In this document: positions 6,493 to 14,120 of the stretch, in pieces | Layout of the letters: each line of letters starts with the position of its first letter | Numbering within the stretch: the first letter of the stretch is position 1 | Origin: Oscillospiraceae bacterium | Lineage (GTDB): Bacteria; Bacillota; Clostridia; Oscillospirales; CAG-272 | NCBI GenBank assembly: GCA_015064695.1 | Contig: SVRS01000027.1 | Location: forward strand, 1 to 32,200 | Length of the DNA: 32,200 nt | Direction: 5' to 3' | Made by a program: the position numbers and the translations under genes | The notes under the pieces: model-generated | What the model saw: only the letters and a program-made list of their open reading frames with translations | Databases searched by the model: none | What the model was told of the DNA's origin: nothing

Positions 6493-8136
6493 TCAGTTGG
6501 AGGTTGCACTCTCCACCAGGCGATCAGCACCGTAGCGCTCGCGGAGCTTGGGCTTTTCGATCTTACCTGTGGGATTGCGCGGTACGTCGGCGAAGATAAT
6601 CTTGCGGGGACGCTTGTAGCGGGGAAGATTCATGCAGAATTCGTTGATCTCCTCCTCGGTGCAGGTCATACCTTCCTTGATCTGGATGATGGCCGCGGCA
6701 ATCTCGCCCAGTCGGTCGTGGGGAAGACCGATGACCGCCACGTCACTGACCTTTTCGTGGGCGCGGAGGAAATCCTCGATCTGAACGGGGTAGAGGTTCT
6801 CGCCGCCCGTAATGATGACGTCCTTCTTGCGGTCTACCAGATAGATGAAGCCGTCCTCGTCCTCTCGGGCCATATCGCCCGTCAGAAGCCAGCCGTCCTC
6901 CGTGAGAATCTCGGCGGTAGCGGTGGGGTTCTTGTAGTAGCACTTCATGACACCGTCACCCTTGACGGCCAATTCGCCCACCTCGCCCGGCTCGACGGTG
7001 TTGCGGTGCTCGTCTACGATCTTGGTCTGCCAACCAAAGCCCGCTACACCGATGGCGCCCACCTTATGAATGTTCTCCACACCCAGGTGTACACAGCCGG
7101 GGCCGATGGACTCGGATAGGCCGTAGTTGGTATCGTAAGCCTGGCCGGGAAATTTTTCCTGCCAACGCTTGACCAGGGAAGGAGGCACGGGCTGTGCGCC
7201 GATGTGCATGAGCCTCCACTGGGAGAGACGGTACTCGTCCATTTGAATGTCGCCTCTGTCGATGGAATCCAAAATGTCCTGGGCCCACGGAACCAAGAGC
7301 CAAACGATGGTGGCTCGTTCCTCCGAGACGGCCTGGAGGATCCATTCGGGACTGACGCCGCGGAGCAGAACCGCCTTGCTGCCTGCAACCAGAGAACCGA
7401 ACCAATGCATCTTGGCACCGGTGTGGTAAAGGGGCGGGATGCAGAGGAAGACGTCGTCACGGGTCTGACCGTGGTGAGCCTGCTCGGTTCTGGCGGAGGC
7501 CATGAGTGCACGATGGTCGTGAAGGATGGCCTTGGGGAAGCCGGTGGTGCCGGAGGAGAAGTAGATGGCGGCGTAATCGTCATCGGACAGCTCCACGGCG
7601 GGAGCAATGGTGGAGCAGTAGTAGACCATTTGATTGTAGCGTGATGCATAGACGGGGCATTCGGACTCCTTGCCGACGAAGAAGAAATCGGTGATACCCG
7701 TCAACTCGGGAAGGACGGCATCTACGCGCTCGGTGAACTCGGGGCCGAAAACCAGCATACGTGCATCGGCCAGATCCAGACAGTACTTGATCTCGTCGGA
7801 GGCGTAGCGGTAGTTCATGGGAACTACGATGGCGCCCGCCTTGAGGATGCCGAAGTAAACGGGAAGCCATTCCAGGCAATTCATCAGCAGGACGGCAACC
7901 TTGTCACCCCGCTTGAGGCCGCGGGAGAGCAGAAGATTGGCGAAGCGGTTGGCGCGGACGTCGAAATCCCGCCAGGTCATTTCCCTGCGGTAGCGTTGGC
8001 CGCCGGCGGACTCAATGAGGTTGTATTCCCGCCAGGTGGTGTGCTTTTCGGGCTGGTTGGCGGGGTTGATCTCTACCAGAGCCACCTCGTCGGGGTGAAG
8101 TCTGGCGTGCTTTTCCAGGTATTCGGTAATGGGCAT
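6493..8136 (-). CDS. AMP-forming acyl-CoA synthetase / AMP-dependent ligase
   Basis: The protein has 547 residues; the start is ATG 8134-8136, behind AAGAAGG, and begins MPITEYLEKHARLHPDE. It belongs to the ANL superfamily, which activates a carboxylic acid with ATP and transfers it to CoA. Visible motifs are the phosphate-binding loop YFSSGTTGFPKAI, the NYGLSES block, GDMAREDEDGFIYLVDRKKD with the hinge, GGENLYPVQIED, and the catalytic Lys region PRNPTGKIEKPKLRE near the C-terminus. All core motifs look intact. The acid substrate cannot be told from sequence; medium/long-chain fatty acids or aromatic acids are both possible. It is monocistronic, with its own promoter, T-box leader and terminator. 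The T-box with a Tyr specifier ties its expression to uncharged tRNA-Tyr, which hints at a substrate linked to tyrosine metabolism (inferred). Confidence 0.9.
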   Translation of the reverse strand: MPITEYLEKHARLHPDEVALVEINPANQPEKHTTWREYNLIESAGGQRYRREMTWRDFDVRANRFANLLLSRGLKRGDKVAVLLMNCLEWLPVYFGILKAGAIVVPMNYRYASDEIKYCLDLADARMLVFGPEFTERVDAVLPELTGITDFFFVGKESECPVYASRYNQMVYYCSTIAPAVELSDDDYAAIYFSSGTTGFPKAILHDHRALMASARTEQAHHGQTRDDVFLCIPPLYHTGAKMHWFGSLVAGSKAVLLRGVSPEWILQAVSEERATIVWLLVPWAQDILDSIDRGDIQMDEYRLSQWRLMHIGAQPVPPSLVKRWQEKFPGQAYDTNYGLSESIGPGCVHLGVENIHKVGAIGVAGFGWQTKIVDEHRNTVEPGEVGELAVKGDGVMKCYYKNPTATAEILTEDGWLLTGDMAREDEDGFIYLVDRKKDVIITGGENLYPVQIEDFLRAHEKVSDVAVIGLPHDRLGEIAAAIIQIKEGMTCTEEEINEFCMNLPRYKRPRKIIFADVPRNPTGKIEKPKLRERYGADRLVESATSN

Positions 8137-8192
8137 AGGAAACCTTCTTTCTTTGGCACAGGGCCAATATGGAATAGACAGGGTAAATCGGT

Positions 8193-8476
8193 GAAAAAAC
8201 AAAAATCCCCTGCACGGCGAAGCTGCCGAACAGAGGACGCAACCGCAAAGGAGCGGGCGTGGTACCACCTCAATTTTATCATATCCTTACGGATGTGACC
8301 TCACAGGGTACCCATGATACCCCTGCGCGATAACGGGCGCACCCGGCGCAGCCTACTGCCACCCGAGAGGGAAGGTTCGGTGCGCGGCTGACCGAATGTA
8401 TTCCGCCGTCCCGACTGACTGCTCACAGCGCCCGCAGTCTCTCTGAAAATCGTGGTGTCGGCGTACTTCTTTCGGT
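8193..8476 (-). promoter_or_regulatory. T-box riboswitch, tyrosine specifier (UAC)
   Basis: On the minus strand the leader shows stem I with CCGAA (8471-8475) paired to TTCGG (8392-8396 region). The specifier loop has AGAAGUA on the 5' side (loop-E AGUA) and GAAUACA on the 3' side, closed by CGCCG/CGGCG. The triplet after GAA is UAC (8398-8400), a Tyr codon. The distal arm contains AGAGAG. The antiterminator T-box reads AGGTGGTACCACG (8259-8271 region); its UGGU bulge would pair with an ACCA tRNA end, as expected for tRNA-Tyr. The terminator (8193-8237) is TCCTCTG...CAGGGGA plus TTTTTGTTTTTT. Uncharged tRNA-Tyr should therefore switch the downstream acyl-CoA synthetase on. The specifier is assigned by reading, not by a fold computation. 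Confidence 0.88.
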
Positions 8477-8498
8477 TCATACGCTTTGGAATGGATGA

Positions 8499-8527
8499 AT
8501 TATACCACAAAGGTTGGGATTTGTCAA
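8499..8527 (-). promoter_or_regulatory. Promoter of the T-box / acyl-CoA synthetase transcript
   Basis: On the minus strand TTGACA (8522-8527), 17-nt spacer, TATAAT (8499-8504) with a TGG extended -10. Transcription would begin near 8491, giving a leader of about 350 nt. Confidence 0.9.
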
Positions 8528-8664
8528 GGGGGATTGTTAAATTTTTCGCGAAATTTCCCGAAATATCTATCCCGGGGGAGGCGTGAGCGGGAGGAGAAAG
8601 CCTCTCTCCTCCCACCATAAACGTCGGGTTCATACGGCGGAAAGCAGCGGGAGAGGCTGCCTGC

Positions 8665-9276
8665 TCAGAACCCGCAGTCCTTGACCCGCAAGCCCTTAAA
8701 ATAAAACTCCTTATCATGCTCCCCGATCTCCCGCATGACGCGGCAGGGATTTCCCACGGCAACGACCCCTGCGGGGATGTCGTGGGTCACAACGGACCCT
8801 GCCCCGATGACCGTGTTATCCCCGATGGTCACTCCGGGCATGATGAGAGCTCCTGCACCGATCCAGCAGTTGTTGCCGATGCGGATGGAAGCATTGTATT
8901 GCAGGCCGCGGGCGCGGAGATCGGGGTCGATGGGATGGCCCGCCGTGGCCACCGTGACGTTGGGGGCGAACAGGACGTAGTCCCCCACGTAGATGTGAGT
9001 GTCGTCTACCATGGTCAGATTGAAGTTGGCGTATACGTTCTTCCCAAGGTGGACGTGCTTGCCGCCCCAGTTGGCATGGAAGGGAGGCTCGATGTAGCAG
9101 CCCTCCCCGATCTCGGCGAACATTTCCTTCATCAGGGCCTGTCGTTTGTCCATCTCGGTGGGGCGGGTATTGTTGAAATCGTACAGACGGTCAAGGCAGG
9201 CGGTCTGTTCGGTCATGATGTCCCCATCAGCAGGGTCGTAGAGCATGGCTGCATGCATTTTTTCTTGGTTGGTCAT
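8665..9276 (-). CDS. Maltose/galactoside O-acetyltransferase-like hexapeptide transferase
   Basis: The protein has 203 residues, the usual length of the LacA/Maa family; the start is ATG 9274-9276 behind AAAGGAG. The N-terminal Mac-type helical cap (residues ~1-58: MTNQEKMHAAMLYDPADGD) is followed by left-handed beta-helix hexapeptide repeats (IYVGDYVLFAPNVTVAT, IGNNCWIGAGALIMPGVTIG, IGAGSVVTHDIPAGVV). His114 in TAGHPID matches the catalytic His of LacA. It transfers acetyl from acetyl-CoA to a sugar hydroxyl in the cytoplasm; the sugar is unknown. It is monocistronic with its own promoter. A GGGAGGAGA/TCTCCTCCC hairpin downstream (about 8593-8618) has no T-run. Confidence 0.9.
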   Translation of the reverse strand: MTNQEKMHAAMLYDPADGDIMTEQTACLDRLYDFNNTRPTEMDKRQALMKEMFAEIGEGCYIEPPFHANWGGKHVHLGKNVYANFNLTMVDDTHIYVGDYVLFAPNVTVATAGHPIDPDLRARGLQYNASIRIGNNCWIGAGALIMPGVTIGDNTVIGAGSVVTHDIPAGVVAVGNPCRVMREIGEHDKEFYFKGLRVKDCGF

Positions 9277-9312
9277 GAGAGAAGTCTCCTTTGCTTTGGT
9301 TAGACGGTTTTC

Positions 9313-9341
9313 ATTATACCATAAATATTCCCCTGTGTCAA
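9313..9341 (-). promoter_or_regulatory. Promoter of the acetyltransferase gene
   Basis: On the minus strand TTGACA (9336-9341), 17-nt spacer, TATAAT (9313-9318), TGG extended -10. Confidence 0.88.
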
Positions 9342-9386
9342 GACGAACTTTATGCAAAAAAACGAAAACAAATTTTCTGAAAAATC

Positions 9387-9415
9387 TTGATTTTTTGGGG
9401 GGAATATGGTATAAT
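9387..9415 (+). promoter_or_regulatory. Promoter of rplS
   Basis: TTGATT (9387-9392), 17-nt spacer, TATAAT (9410-9415), TGG extended -10. The resulting leader of about 80 nt (9422-9510) contains short GC-rich inverted repeats. L19 leaders are known autoregulatory RNAs in Firmicutes, but I cannot confirm that structure by eye. Confidence 0.82.
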
Positions 9416-9510
9416 ATCCTGCGTGTGTGTTGTGAAACACCGCGTATTTCACGGGTGGTCCGCTGCGACGGCTCTGCATGAACACCCCGGATATAAGGAG
9501 GCTAAATATC

Positions 9511-9855
9511 ATGGATTTGATTAAGGCTTTTACCAATGAGCAGCTGAAGGAGACTGTCCCCTCCTTCGAAATCGGTGACACCGTTCGTGTCGAGAACAAG
9601 ATCAAAGAGGGCAACAGAGAGAGAATCCAGATCTTCGAGGGTACCGTTATCGCAAAGCACGGCGGCGGCATCTCCGAGACCTTCACCGTCCGCCGTATCT
9701 CTTACGGTTGCGGCGTGGAGAAGACCTTCCCCCTGCACTCCCCCAACGTAGCCGGTATTCAGGTTATCCGCGTTGGTAAGGTGCGCCGCGCTAAGCTGTA
9801 CTACCTGCGTGACCGCGTTGGTAAGGCTTCCAAGGTCAAGGAGCAGATCGACTGA
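9511..9855 (+). CDS. rplS: 50S ribosomal protein L19
   Basis: The protein has 114 residues, normal for L19. The start is ATG 9511 behind AAGGAGG (9496-9502); an upstream in-frame ATG at 9478 lacks a ribosome binding site and would add non-conserved residues. Conserved L19 segments are [57 protein letters not shown] and [20 protein letters not shown] (last three at residues ~60-108). L19 sits at the 30S-50S interface. The usual neighbours (rpsP, rimM, trmD) are absent, so rplS is a stand-alone unit here with its own promoter and terminator. Confidence 0.97.
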   Translation: MDLIKAFTNEQLKETVPSFEIGDTVRVENKIKEGNRERIQIFEGTVIAKHGGGISETFTVRRISYGCGVEKTFPLHSPNVAGIQVIRVGKVRRAKLYYLRDRVGKASKVKEQID

Positions 9856-9873
9856 TCGAGCCTTTTCTCTATC

Positions 9874-9919
9874 AAATAGAACCACCTCCCCGGACTTCCT
9901 GAGAGGTGGTTCTATTTTT
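9874..9919 (+). terminator. Terminator of rplS
   Basis: AAATAGAACCACCTC pairs with GAGGTGGTTCTATTT around a 12-nt loop and ends in a T-run (9911-9917). Nineteen nt after the stop. Confidence 0.92.
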
Positions 9920-9980
9920 AGGAAGCTTTAAATTTTCCCTTCCCGTAGAAATGGAAAGCATCCTTATCGTCGAAACAGAG

Positions 9981-10016
9981 AAAGCTCCCACGAACCAAAC
10001 GGTTGGTGGGAGCTTT
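9981..10016. terminator. Strong hairpin, possible bidirectional terminator
   Basis: AAAGCTCCCACGAACC (9981-9996) pairs with GGTTGGTGGGAGCTTT (10001-10016) with one mismatch and a 4-nt loop. It lies between the convergent rplS and aldo/keto reductase genes. Tails on both strands (GCTTTG; CTCTGTTT) are only moderately T-rich. Confidence 0.5.
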
Positions 10017-10121
10017 GCTTTGTCATGCTTTATAAGCGGAAAAACGGTCTCCAATAGGCCTTCTCTGATCGGAGAACGGATGCTTCGGCAGGCGGGGAGC
10101 ATGAACAGTCGTTCCTTAATT

Positions 10122-11240
10122 TCACGCAAACCGCGTACCAATCTCCTTAAGAAGCTCGCGAATGGGAAGCTGCTGAGGGCAAATTTCCTCGCAGGCTCCG
10201 CAACCGATGCAATCGTCGGGCTTGCCCCGGTTGGACGTGACCCAGCTGTAGTGGCCCCGAGCGTCCTCGGTGTTGAAGCGGCGAGCCTTGTTTTCGGCAC
10301 TGAACAGACCGGGAATGTGAATGTTCATGGGGCAGTGATCTCCGTCTACGCAGTATTTGCAGGAGGTGCAGGGGATGGTAGGAATGGCGCGAATGATATC
10401 GGCCACCCTGCGGACAGCCTCGTGCTCGGTCTCGGAAAAGGGCGAAAAATCCTTCATGGTTTTGATATTATCTTCGGTCTGCTCCATGCTGCTCATACCC
10501 GACAAGACCATGAAAATATTGTCGAAGGAGGCCGCGTAGCGGATGGCGTAGCCGGCGGGGGAATATTCTCCCAGGCCCTCCAAAACGTCCAGACCCGCCT
10601 TCGGTAGGTTGACCAGGCTACCGCCGCGAACGGGCTCCATCACGATGACGGGCTTGCCGTGCTTCACGCAGACCTCGTAGCACAGACGGCTCTGCACCCG
10701 CTCGTCCTCATAGTCCAAATAGTTGAACTGAAGCTGAACCACCTCGATGACGGGCTGCTCCGAGAGAATCTTGTCCAAGGTCTCGGCGGTGTCGTGGAAG
10801 GAAATGCCCACGTGATGCACGCGGCCCTGCTCACGAAGCTCGCCTGCGATCTCGAAGGCGCGGTTGCTCGTGTAGTGGGGATAGTTGCCCGCCGTCAGGG
10901 AGTGGAGCAGGAAAAAGTCGAAATACTCTACGCCGCAGGCCTCCAGCATAGACTCAAAGTAGGGAAGAATGTCTGCCTCGGTTTTGAAGAAACTGGGGGA
11001 GAGCTTGTCGGTCAATACGTAGCGGTTACGGGGATAGCGGGAGGTAAGACATTCCTTCACCGCCAGCTCGCTCTTGCCACCGATGTAGCCGTGGGCGGTG
11101 TCGAAATAATTGAAGCCCGCCGCCAAAAACGCATCAACCATCCTGCAGACCTGATCGGTGTCTACACGCTCGCCGTCCATGGGCAGGCGCATCATGCCGA
11201 AGCCAAAGTTCTTTTGGATCTCGGGAAATAATTTGTTCAT
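10122..11240 (-). CDS. Aldo/keto reductase with C-terminal 4Fe-4S ferredoxin domain
   Basis: The protein has 372 residues; the start is ATG 11238-11240 behind AAAGGAG. The AKR barrel (residues ~10-280) keeps the catalytic tetrad: Asp47 and Tyr52 in NYFDTAHGY, Lys79 in LTDKLSP and His113 in FLLHSL. The C-terminus carries a Cys cluster CTSCKYCVDGDHCP and a classic CIGCGACEEICPQ, enough for 4Fe-4S binding. Members with this layout are common in anaerobic Clostridia and are thought to couple carbonyl reduction to ferredoxin-like electron carriers rather than only NADPH (family knowledge, substrate unknown). It is leftward with its own promoter just upstream, immediately behind the histidine phosphatase gene; the two may also be co-read. 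Confidence 0.92.
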   Translation of the reverse strand: MNKLFPEIQKNFGFGMMRLPMDGERVDTDQVCRMVDAFLAAGFNYFDTAHGYIGGKSELAVKECLTSRYPRNRYVLTDKLSPSFFKTEADILPYFESMLEACGVEYFDFFLLHSLTAGNYPHYTSNRAFEIAGELREQGRVHHVGISFHDTAETLDKILSEQPVIEVVQLQFNYLDYEDERVQSRLCYEVCVKHGKPVIVMEPVRGGSLVNLPKAGLDVLEGLGEYSPAGYAIRYAASFDNIFMVLSGMSSMEQTEDNIKTMKDFSPFSETEHEAVRRVADIIRAIPTIPCTSCKYCVDGDHCPMNIHIPGLFSAENKARRFNTEDARGHYSWVTSNRGKPDDCIGCGACEEICPQQLPIRELLKEIGTRFA

Positions 11241-11284
11241 ACGAGTATCTCCTTTCGGAAAATGAATTTCCGTTGTATGCAACT

Positions 11285-11313
11285 ATTGTAGCAGAAAAAA
11301 GCGGATTTGTCAA
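11285..11313 (-). promoter_or_regulatory. Promoter of the aldo/keto reductase gene
   Basis: On the minus strand TTGACA (11308-11313), 17-nt spacer, TACAAT (11285-11290), TGC extended -10. It begins 15 bases after the stop of the upstream phosphatase gene. Confidence 0.85.
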
Positions 11314-11327
11314 GGGAAACGGGCGAA

Positions 11328-12041
11328 TCAGAACCAGATCTCATTCTGATATCCCGTCAGAAGCCCCTCTCGGTACAGGTGGGAATCGTTGGACAACTGC
11401 AACACCTTGGGGTAGATATAGTCGCCCTGCCGCTCGAAATTCACCACACTCATGGAGCTATGGCCGAGATCAAAGTGGGTGCAGAAGAAGGGGTAGGGAA
11501 GGTTCAAAAGACTGCTGAAAAACAGCATGCCGAAGCCCTGGTGAGCAAAGAGCGCCACCCGTTCGGGAGATTCGCCCACTACCTCAAAGCGACTGTTCTC
11601 GCGGTCATGGCGTAGCCCAAGGGTCAGAAGGAAGTTATCCACCGCCTCGTTGACCCGTCGGATGCCTGCCGCAAAGGTGAAAGCCTGCAGATCGGGATGC
11701 TCGTACCATCGATCTCCTAAATTGCGGATGGCGGGGGTGTTGAAGCGTTGCACCATGGCGGGGATCTGGAAGCACCAGCCGTGACCCTCCTCGGTGTGGA
11801 GGAAGAAATCCCGCCCCGCCAGCCCTTCGTCGGCCCAATCGCAGATGGTCATTTCCTTGCGGGTCAGCTGACAGAAGGGCTCTGCCGTCATGCGGGCGCG
11901 GGTGGAGGGGGAGGAGTAGACGCGGTCTATTTTGCAGAGAAGCAAGCGCTTGGCCAAGGCCCTGGCCTGCTCCTGTCCCAGCGGAGTGAGAGAATCGGGA
12001 TCGTATATGGGATCGCCGTGGCGAATGTAAAAAAGAAGCAT
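11328..12041 (-). CDS. Histidine phosphatase family protein
   Basis: The protein has 237 residues; the start is ATG 12039-12041 behind GGAGG. The N-terminal FYIRHGDP motif (Arg7, His8, Gly9) provides the phosphohistidine intermediate. LTPLGQEQARALAKRL and VYSSPSTRARMTAEP follow the phosphoglycerate-mutase-like pattern. The second catalytic His lies in LFAHQGFG near residue 180. The family covers sugar-phosphate mutases, phosphatases and cobalamin CobC; the substrate cannot be assigned. It has its own promoter. No terminator is seen between its stop and the next leftward promoter. Confidence 0.88.
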   Translation of the reverse strand: MLLFYIRHGDPIYDPDSLTPLGQEQARALAKRLLLCKIDRVYSSPSTRARMTAEPFCQLTRKEMTICDWADEGLAGRDFFLHTEEGHGWCFQIPAMVQRFNTPAIRNLGDRWYEHPDLQAFTFAAGIRRVNEAVDNFLLTLGLRHDRENSRFEVVGESPERVALFAHQGFGMLFFSSLLNLPYPFFCTHFDLGHSSMSVVNFERQGDYIYPKVLQLSNDSHLYREGLLTGYQNEIWF

Positions 12042-12068
12042 GGGAAAAACCTCCAATCCATTTTCCAT

Positions 12069-12097
12069 ATTATACCACACGCCGCCCCATTTGTCAA
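12069..12097 (-). promoter_or_regulatory. Promoter of the histidine phosphatase gene
   Basis: On the minus strand TTGACA (12092-12097), 17-nt spacer, TATAAT (12069-12074), TGG extended -10. Confidence 0.88.
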
Positions 12098-12161
12098 GAA
12101 TTTACAACTTATGCGCCTAAGGGCTTGACAAATCTTATGAAAAAAGATTTGCCAAAACCCC

Positions 12162-12190
12162 TTTACAAAAAAACAAAACTATGTTAAAAT
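12162..12190 (+). promoter_or_regulatory. Promoter of the oadB-oadG transcript
   Basis: TTTACA (12162-12167), 17-nt spacer, TAAAAT (12185-12190), TGT before the -10. Transcription would begin a few bases before the riboswitch. Confidence 0.78.
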
Positions 12191-12198
12191 AGGAGAGT

Positions 12199-12284
12199 AA
12201 AAGGGAGTAGCTTGCGGCTCAGCCGTGCTTCGGGCGTCAATACGGTCGGAAGACCCGCGCGAAGATGAAATAGCGAGACTTTTG
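12199..12284 (+). promoter_or_regulatory. yybP-ykoY (Mn2+) riboswitch aptamer
   Basis: The two signature internal-loop strands of the class are present: AAAAGGGAGTAGC at the 5' end and ATAGCGAGACTTTT at the 3' end, with the AAAAG/CTTTT base stem P1 and the internal GTCAATAC segment (about 12235-12242) between two hairpin arms. In known members Mn2+ docks the two arms and stabilises P1. The 3' strand of P1 (GACTTTT) is also the 5' strand of the terminator that follows, so ligand binding should prevent termination (ON switch). Usual targets are Mn2+ exporters and metal transporters; here the target is a decarboxylase sodium pump subunit. Confidence 0.82.
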
Positions 12285-12339
12285 CCGAGTCCTTAACCGC
12301 TTTACGGTCAGGATGATTCGGTGAGGGTCTTTTTATTTT
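12277..12339 (+). terminator. Riboswitch-controlled terminator
   Basis: GACTTTTGCCGAGTCCT... folds on CGGTCAGGATGATTCGGTGAGGGTC (around 12309-12329; core pairs CCGA/TCGG, ACCG/CGGT, GAC/GTC), ending in TTTTTATTTT. It competes with aptamer stem P1 for GACTTTT. Confidence 0.75.
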
Positions 12340-12391
12340 GCCGCGATGAGGCCGCGCTGCTTCTAAAAGAATAAAAGAGAGGTAAAAAGAC

Positions 12392-13537
12392 GTGAATTTC
12401 TTCCAACAGCTGGGCGACTTGTTTTCTAACGTCACCGATATTACTTGGCAACAGCTTGTCATGTGGGTGATCGGCGGTCTGCTCATCTATCTCGCTGTCA
12501 AAAAGGACATGGAGCCCACTCTGCTCCTTCCCATGGGCTTCGGTGCCATCCTGGTCAACCTTCCCAACTCGGGTGCCGTTAACCAGTGGGTGGACGGTAT
12601 ACTGGAGGAAGGTCCCATCGACGTTCTGTTCAACGCGGGTATCGCCAACGAGCTATTCCCCCTGCTCCTGTTCATTGGTATCGGTGCCATGATCGACTTT
12701 GGCCCCCTGCTCTCCAACCCTAAGCTCATGATCTTCGGCGCGGCCGCACAGTTTGGTATCTTCTTCACCCTGTTCTTGGCAGGACTCATCGGCTTTGATA
12801 TCAAGGATGCTGCCTCTATCGCCATCATTGGCGCGGCCGACGGTCCCACCTCAATTTTCGTGGCCAACTACTTCAATTCCAAGTATATGGGCGCGATCAT
12901 GGTGGCCGCCTACTCCTACATGGCTCTGGTGCCCATCGTCCAGCCCCCTGTGATCAAGTTCCTGACCACCAAGAACGAGCGCATGATCCGTATGTCCAAC
13001 AAGGATATCAACGTCTCCCAGCGTACCAAGATCCTGTTCCCCATTGTGATCACCGTCATCACCGGCGTGGTATCCCCCAAGAGTGCGCCTCTGATCGGCT
13101 TCCTCATGTTCGGTAACCTGATCCGCGAATGCGGCGTGTTGAATAGCCTCTCCGAGACCGCCCAGAAGGTGCTGGCCAACCTGGTCACCCTGTTCCTGGG
13201 TCTGACCATTGCCACTAAGATGCAGGCAGAGTATTTCCTGTCCCTGGAAACCCTGCTCATCATTGGTCTGGGCCTGTTCGCCTTCATCTTTGACACCGCA
13301 GGCGGTGTGCTGTTTGCCAAGCTGCTCAACCTGTTCCTGCCCAAGGACAAGAAGATCAACCCCATGATCGGCGCAGCCGGTATCTCCGCTTTCCCCATGT
13401 CCGCCCGTGTGGTGCATAAGATGGGTCTGGAGGCCGATAACTCCAACTTCCTGCTCATGCACGCCATCGGCGTTAACGTCTCCGGCCAGATTGCATCGGT
13501 TATCGCAGGCGGTCTGATCCTGAGCCTGATCGGTTGA
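12392..13537 (+). CDS. oadB: Sodium ion-translocating decarboxylase, beta subunit
   Basis: The protein has 381 residues and starts at GTG 12392 behind GAGAGG. It is a multi-pass membrane protein of the OadB/GcdB/MmdB family, which couples decarboxylation of a carboxybiotin to Na+ export. Diagnostic segments are GAADGPTSIFVANYFNSKYM (residues ~149-168, containing the key Asp), SYMALVPIVQPPVIK, LIGFLMFGNLIRECGVL, TIATKMQAEYFL, FDTAGGVLFAKLLN and the C-terminal HAIGVNVSGQIASVIAGG. Which acid is decarboxylated (oxaloacetate, methylmalonyl-CoA, glutaconyl-CoA, malonate) depends on the alpha subunit, which is not in this window. It is followed 19 nt later by a gamma-like subunit and preceded by a Mn2+ riboswitch. 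Confidence 0.93.
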   Translation: MNFFQQLGDLFSNVTDITWQQLVMWVIGGLLIYLAVKKDMEPTLLLPMGFGAILVNLPNSGAVNQWVDGILEEGPIDVLFNAGIANELFPLLLFIGIGAMIDFGPLLSNPKLMIFGAAAQFGIFFTLFLAGLIGFDIKDAASIAIIGAADGPTSIFVANYFNSKYMGAIMVAAYSYMALVPIVQPPVIKFLTTKNERMIRMSNKDINVSQRTKILFPIVITVITGVVSPKSAPLIGFLMFGNLIRECGVLNSLSETAQKVLANLVTLFLGLTIATKMQAEYFLSLETLLIIGLGLFAFIFDTAGGVLFAKLLNLFLPKDKKINPMIGAAGISAFPMSARVVHKMGLEADNSNFLLMHAIGVNVSGQIASVIAGGLILSLIG

Positions 13538-13556
13538 TGAAAGGAGGAAAGCTGAT

Positions 13557-13895
13557 ATGAAAAAACTGTTTGCAATCCTGTTGACCCTCCTGATGGTGCT
13601 GTCTTTGCCCGTGGCTGTCGCCGCAGAAGAGACCACGACTGCCTTTGATGACTCGGAAACGGGCGTTGTTGAGACTAACGCGGATTCCGTCGAGGTGACC
13701 ACCTCCGCCGAGGAGACCGAGCCCTCTGCCGAGACCGAAGGATCCGCCAAGACTCAGTTTGGCTTCTACCCCGAGTCCATGAAGGAGACTCTGCCTGCCA
13801 TGGGTATGGGTATGCTGGGTATTTTCCTGGTGACCTCGGTCATTATCCTCTCGGTTCTGGTACTCAGCAAGATCGGTAAGAAGGAAGAGGACTGA
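13557..13895 (+). CDS. OadG-like gamma subunit of the decarboxylase sodium pump
   Basis: The protein has 112 residues; ATG 13557 follows GAAAGGAGG by 9 nt. It has a signal-peptide-like N-terminus (residues 1-22, MKKLF...AVAAEE), an acidic Thr/Glu-rich stretch (~23-65), then one membrane helix (~78-104: GMGMLGIFLVTSVIILSVLVL) and a short charged tail KIGKKEED. Classic OadG starts with its helix and assembles the alpha and beta subunits; here the extra signal sequence and external acidic region are unusual. The tight link to oadB supports the assignment. The normal biotin-carrier and carboxyltransferase genes are absent, so these would have to be supplied from elsewhere. Confidence 0.72.
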   Translation: MKKLFAILLTLLMVLSLPVAVAAEETTTAFDDSETGVVETNADSVEVTTSAEETEPSAETEGSAKTQFGFYPESMKETLPAMGMGMLGIFLVTSVIILSVLVLSKIGKKEED

Positions 13896-13911
13896 GCTTT
13901 TCCAATACGGA

Positions 13912-13943
13912 ACAAGGCTCCCTGCGGGGGGCCTTGTTTTTTT
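13912..13943 (+). terminator. Terminator of oadB-oadG
   Basis: ACAAGGCTCC pairs with GGGGGCCTTGT around a short loop, followed by seven T. Seventeen nt after the stop. Confidence 0.92.
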
Positions 13944-14073
13944 GCAGATGATCGCTGCTTGCGGAATGTCACCCCTGCGAAAACCGATTGCCGATTGGTG
14001 ATTGAATCAATGTTTCTCCCTCGGCGGTCTCGAAAACCGATTTGTAAATATTGCATGAAATCGCGAGGACCGA

Positions 14074-14102
14074 TTGACTTTTTCTATATAAAGTGGTATA
14101 AT
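14074..14102 (+). promoter_or_regulatory. Promoter of polA
   Basis: TTGACT (14074-14079), 17-nt spacer, TATAAT (14097-14102), TGG extended -10. It lies just left of the MITE, so the polA message would begin near 14109 and carry the whole element in its leader. Confidence 0.85.
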
Positions 14103-14120
14103 ACTACAATAGTCCATAAA

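Noticed and set aside
9422..9510. L19 leader RNA upstream of rplS
   Set aside because: The position fits a known autoregulatory leader, but I could not trace its conserved fold by eye, so it is only mentioned with the promoter.
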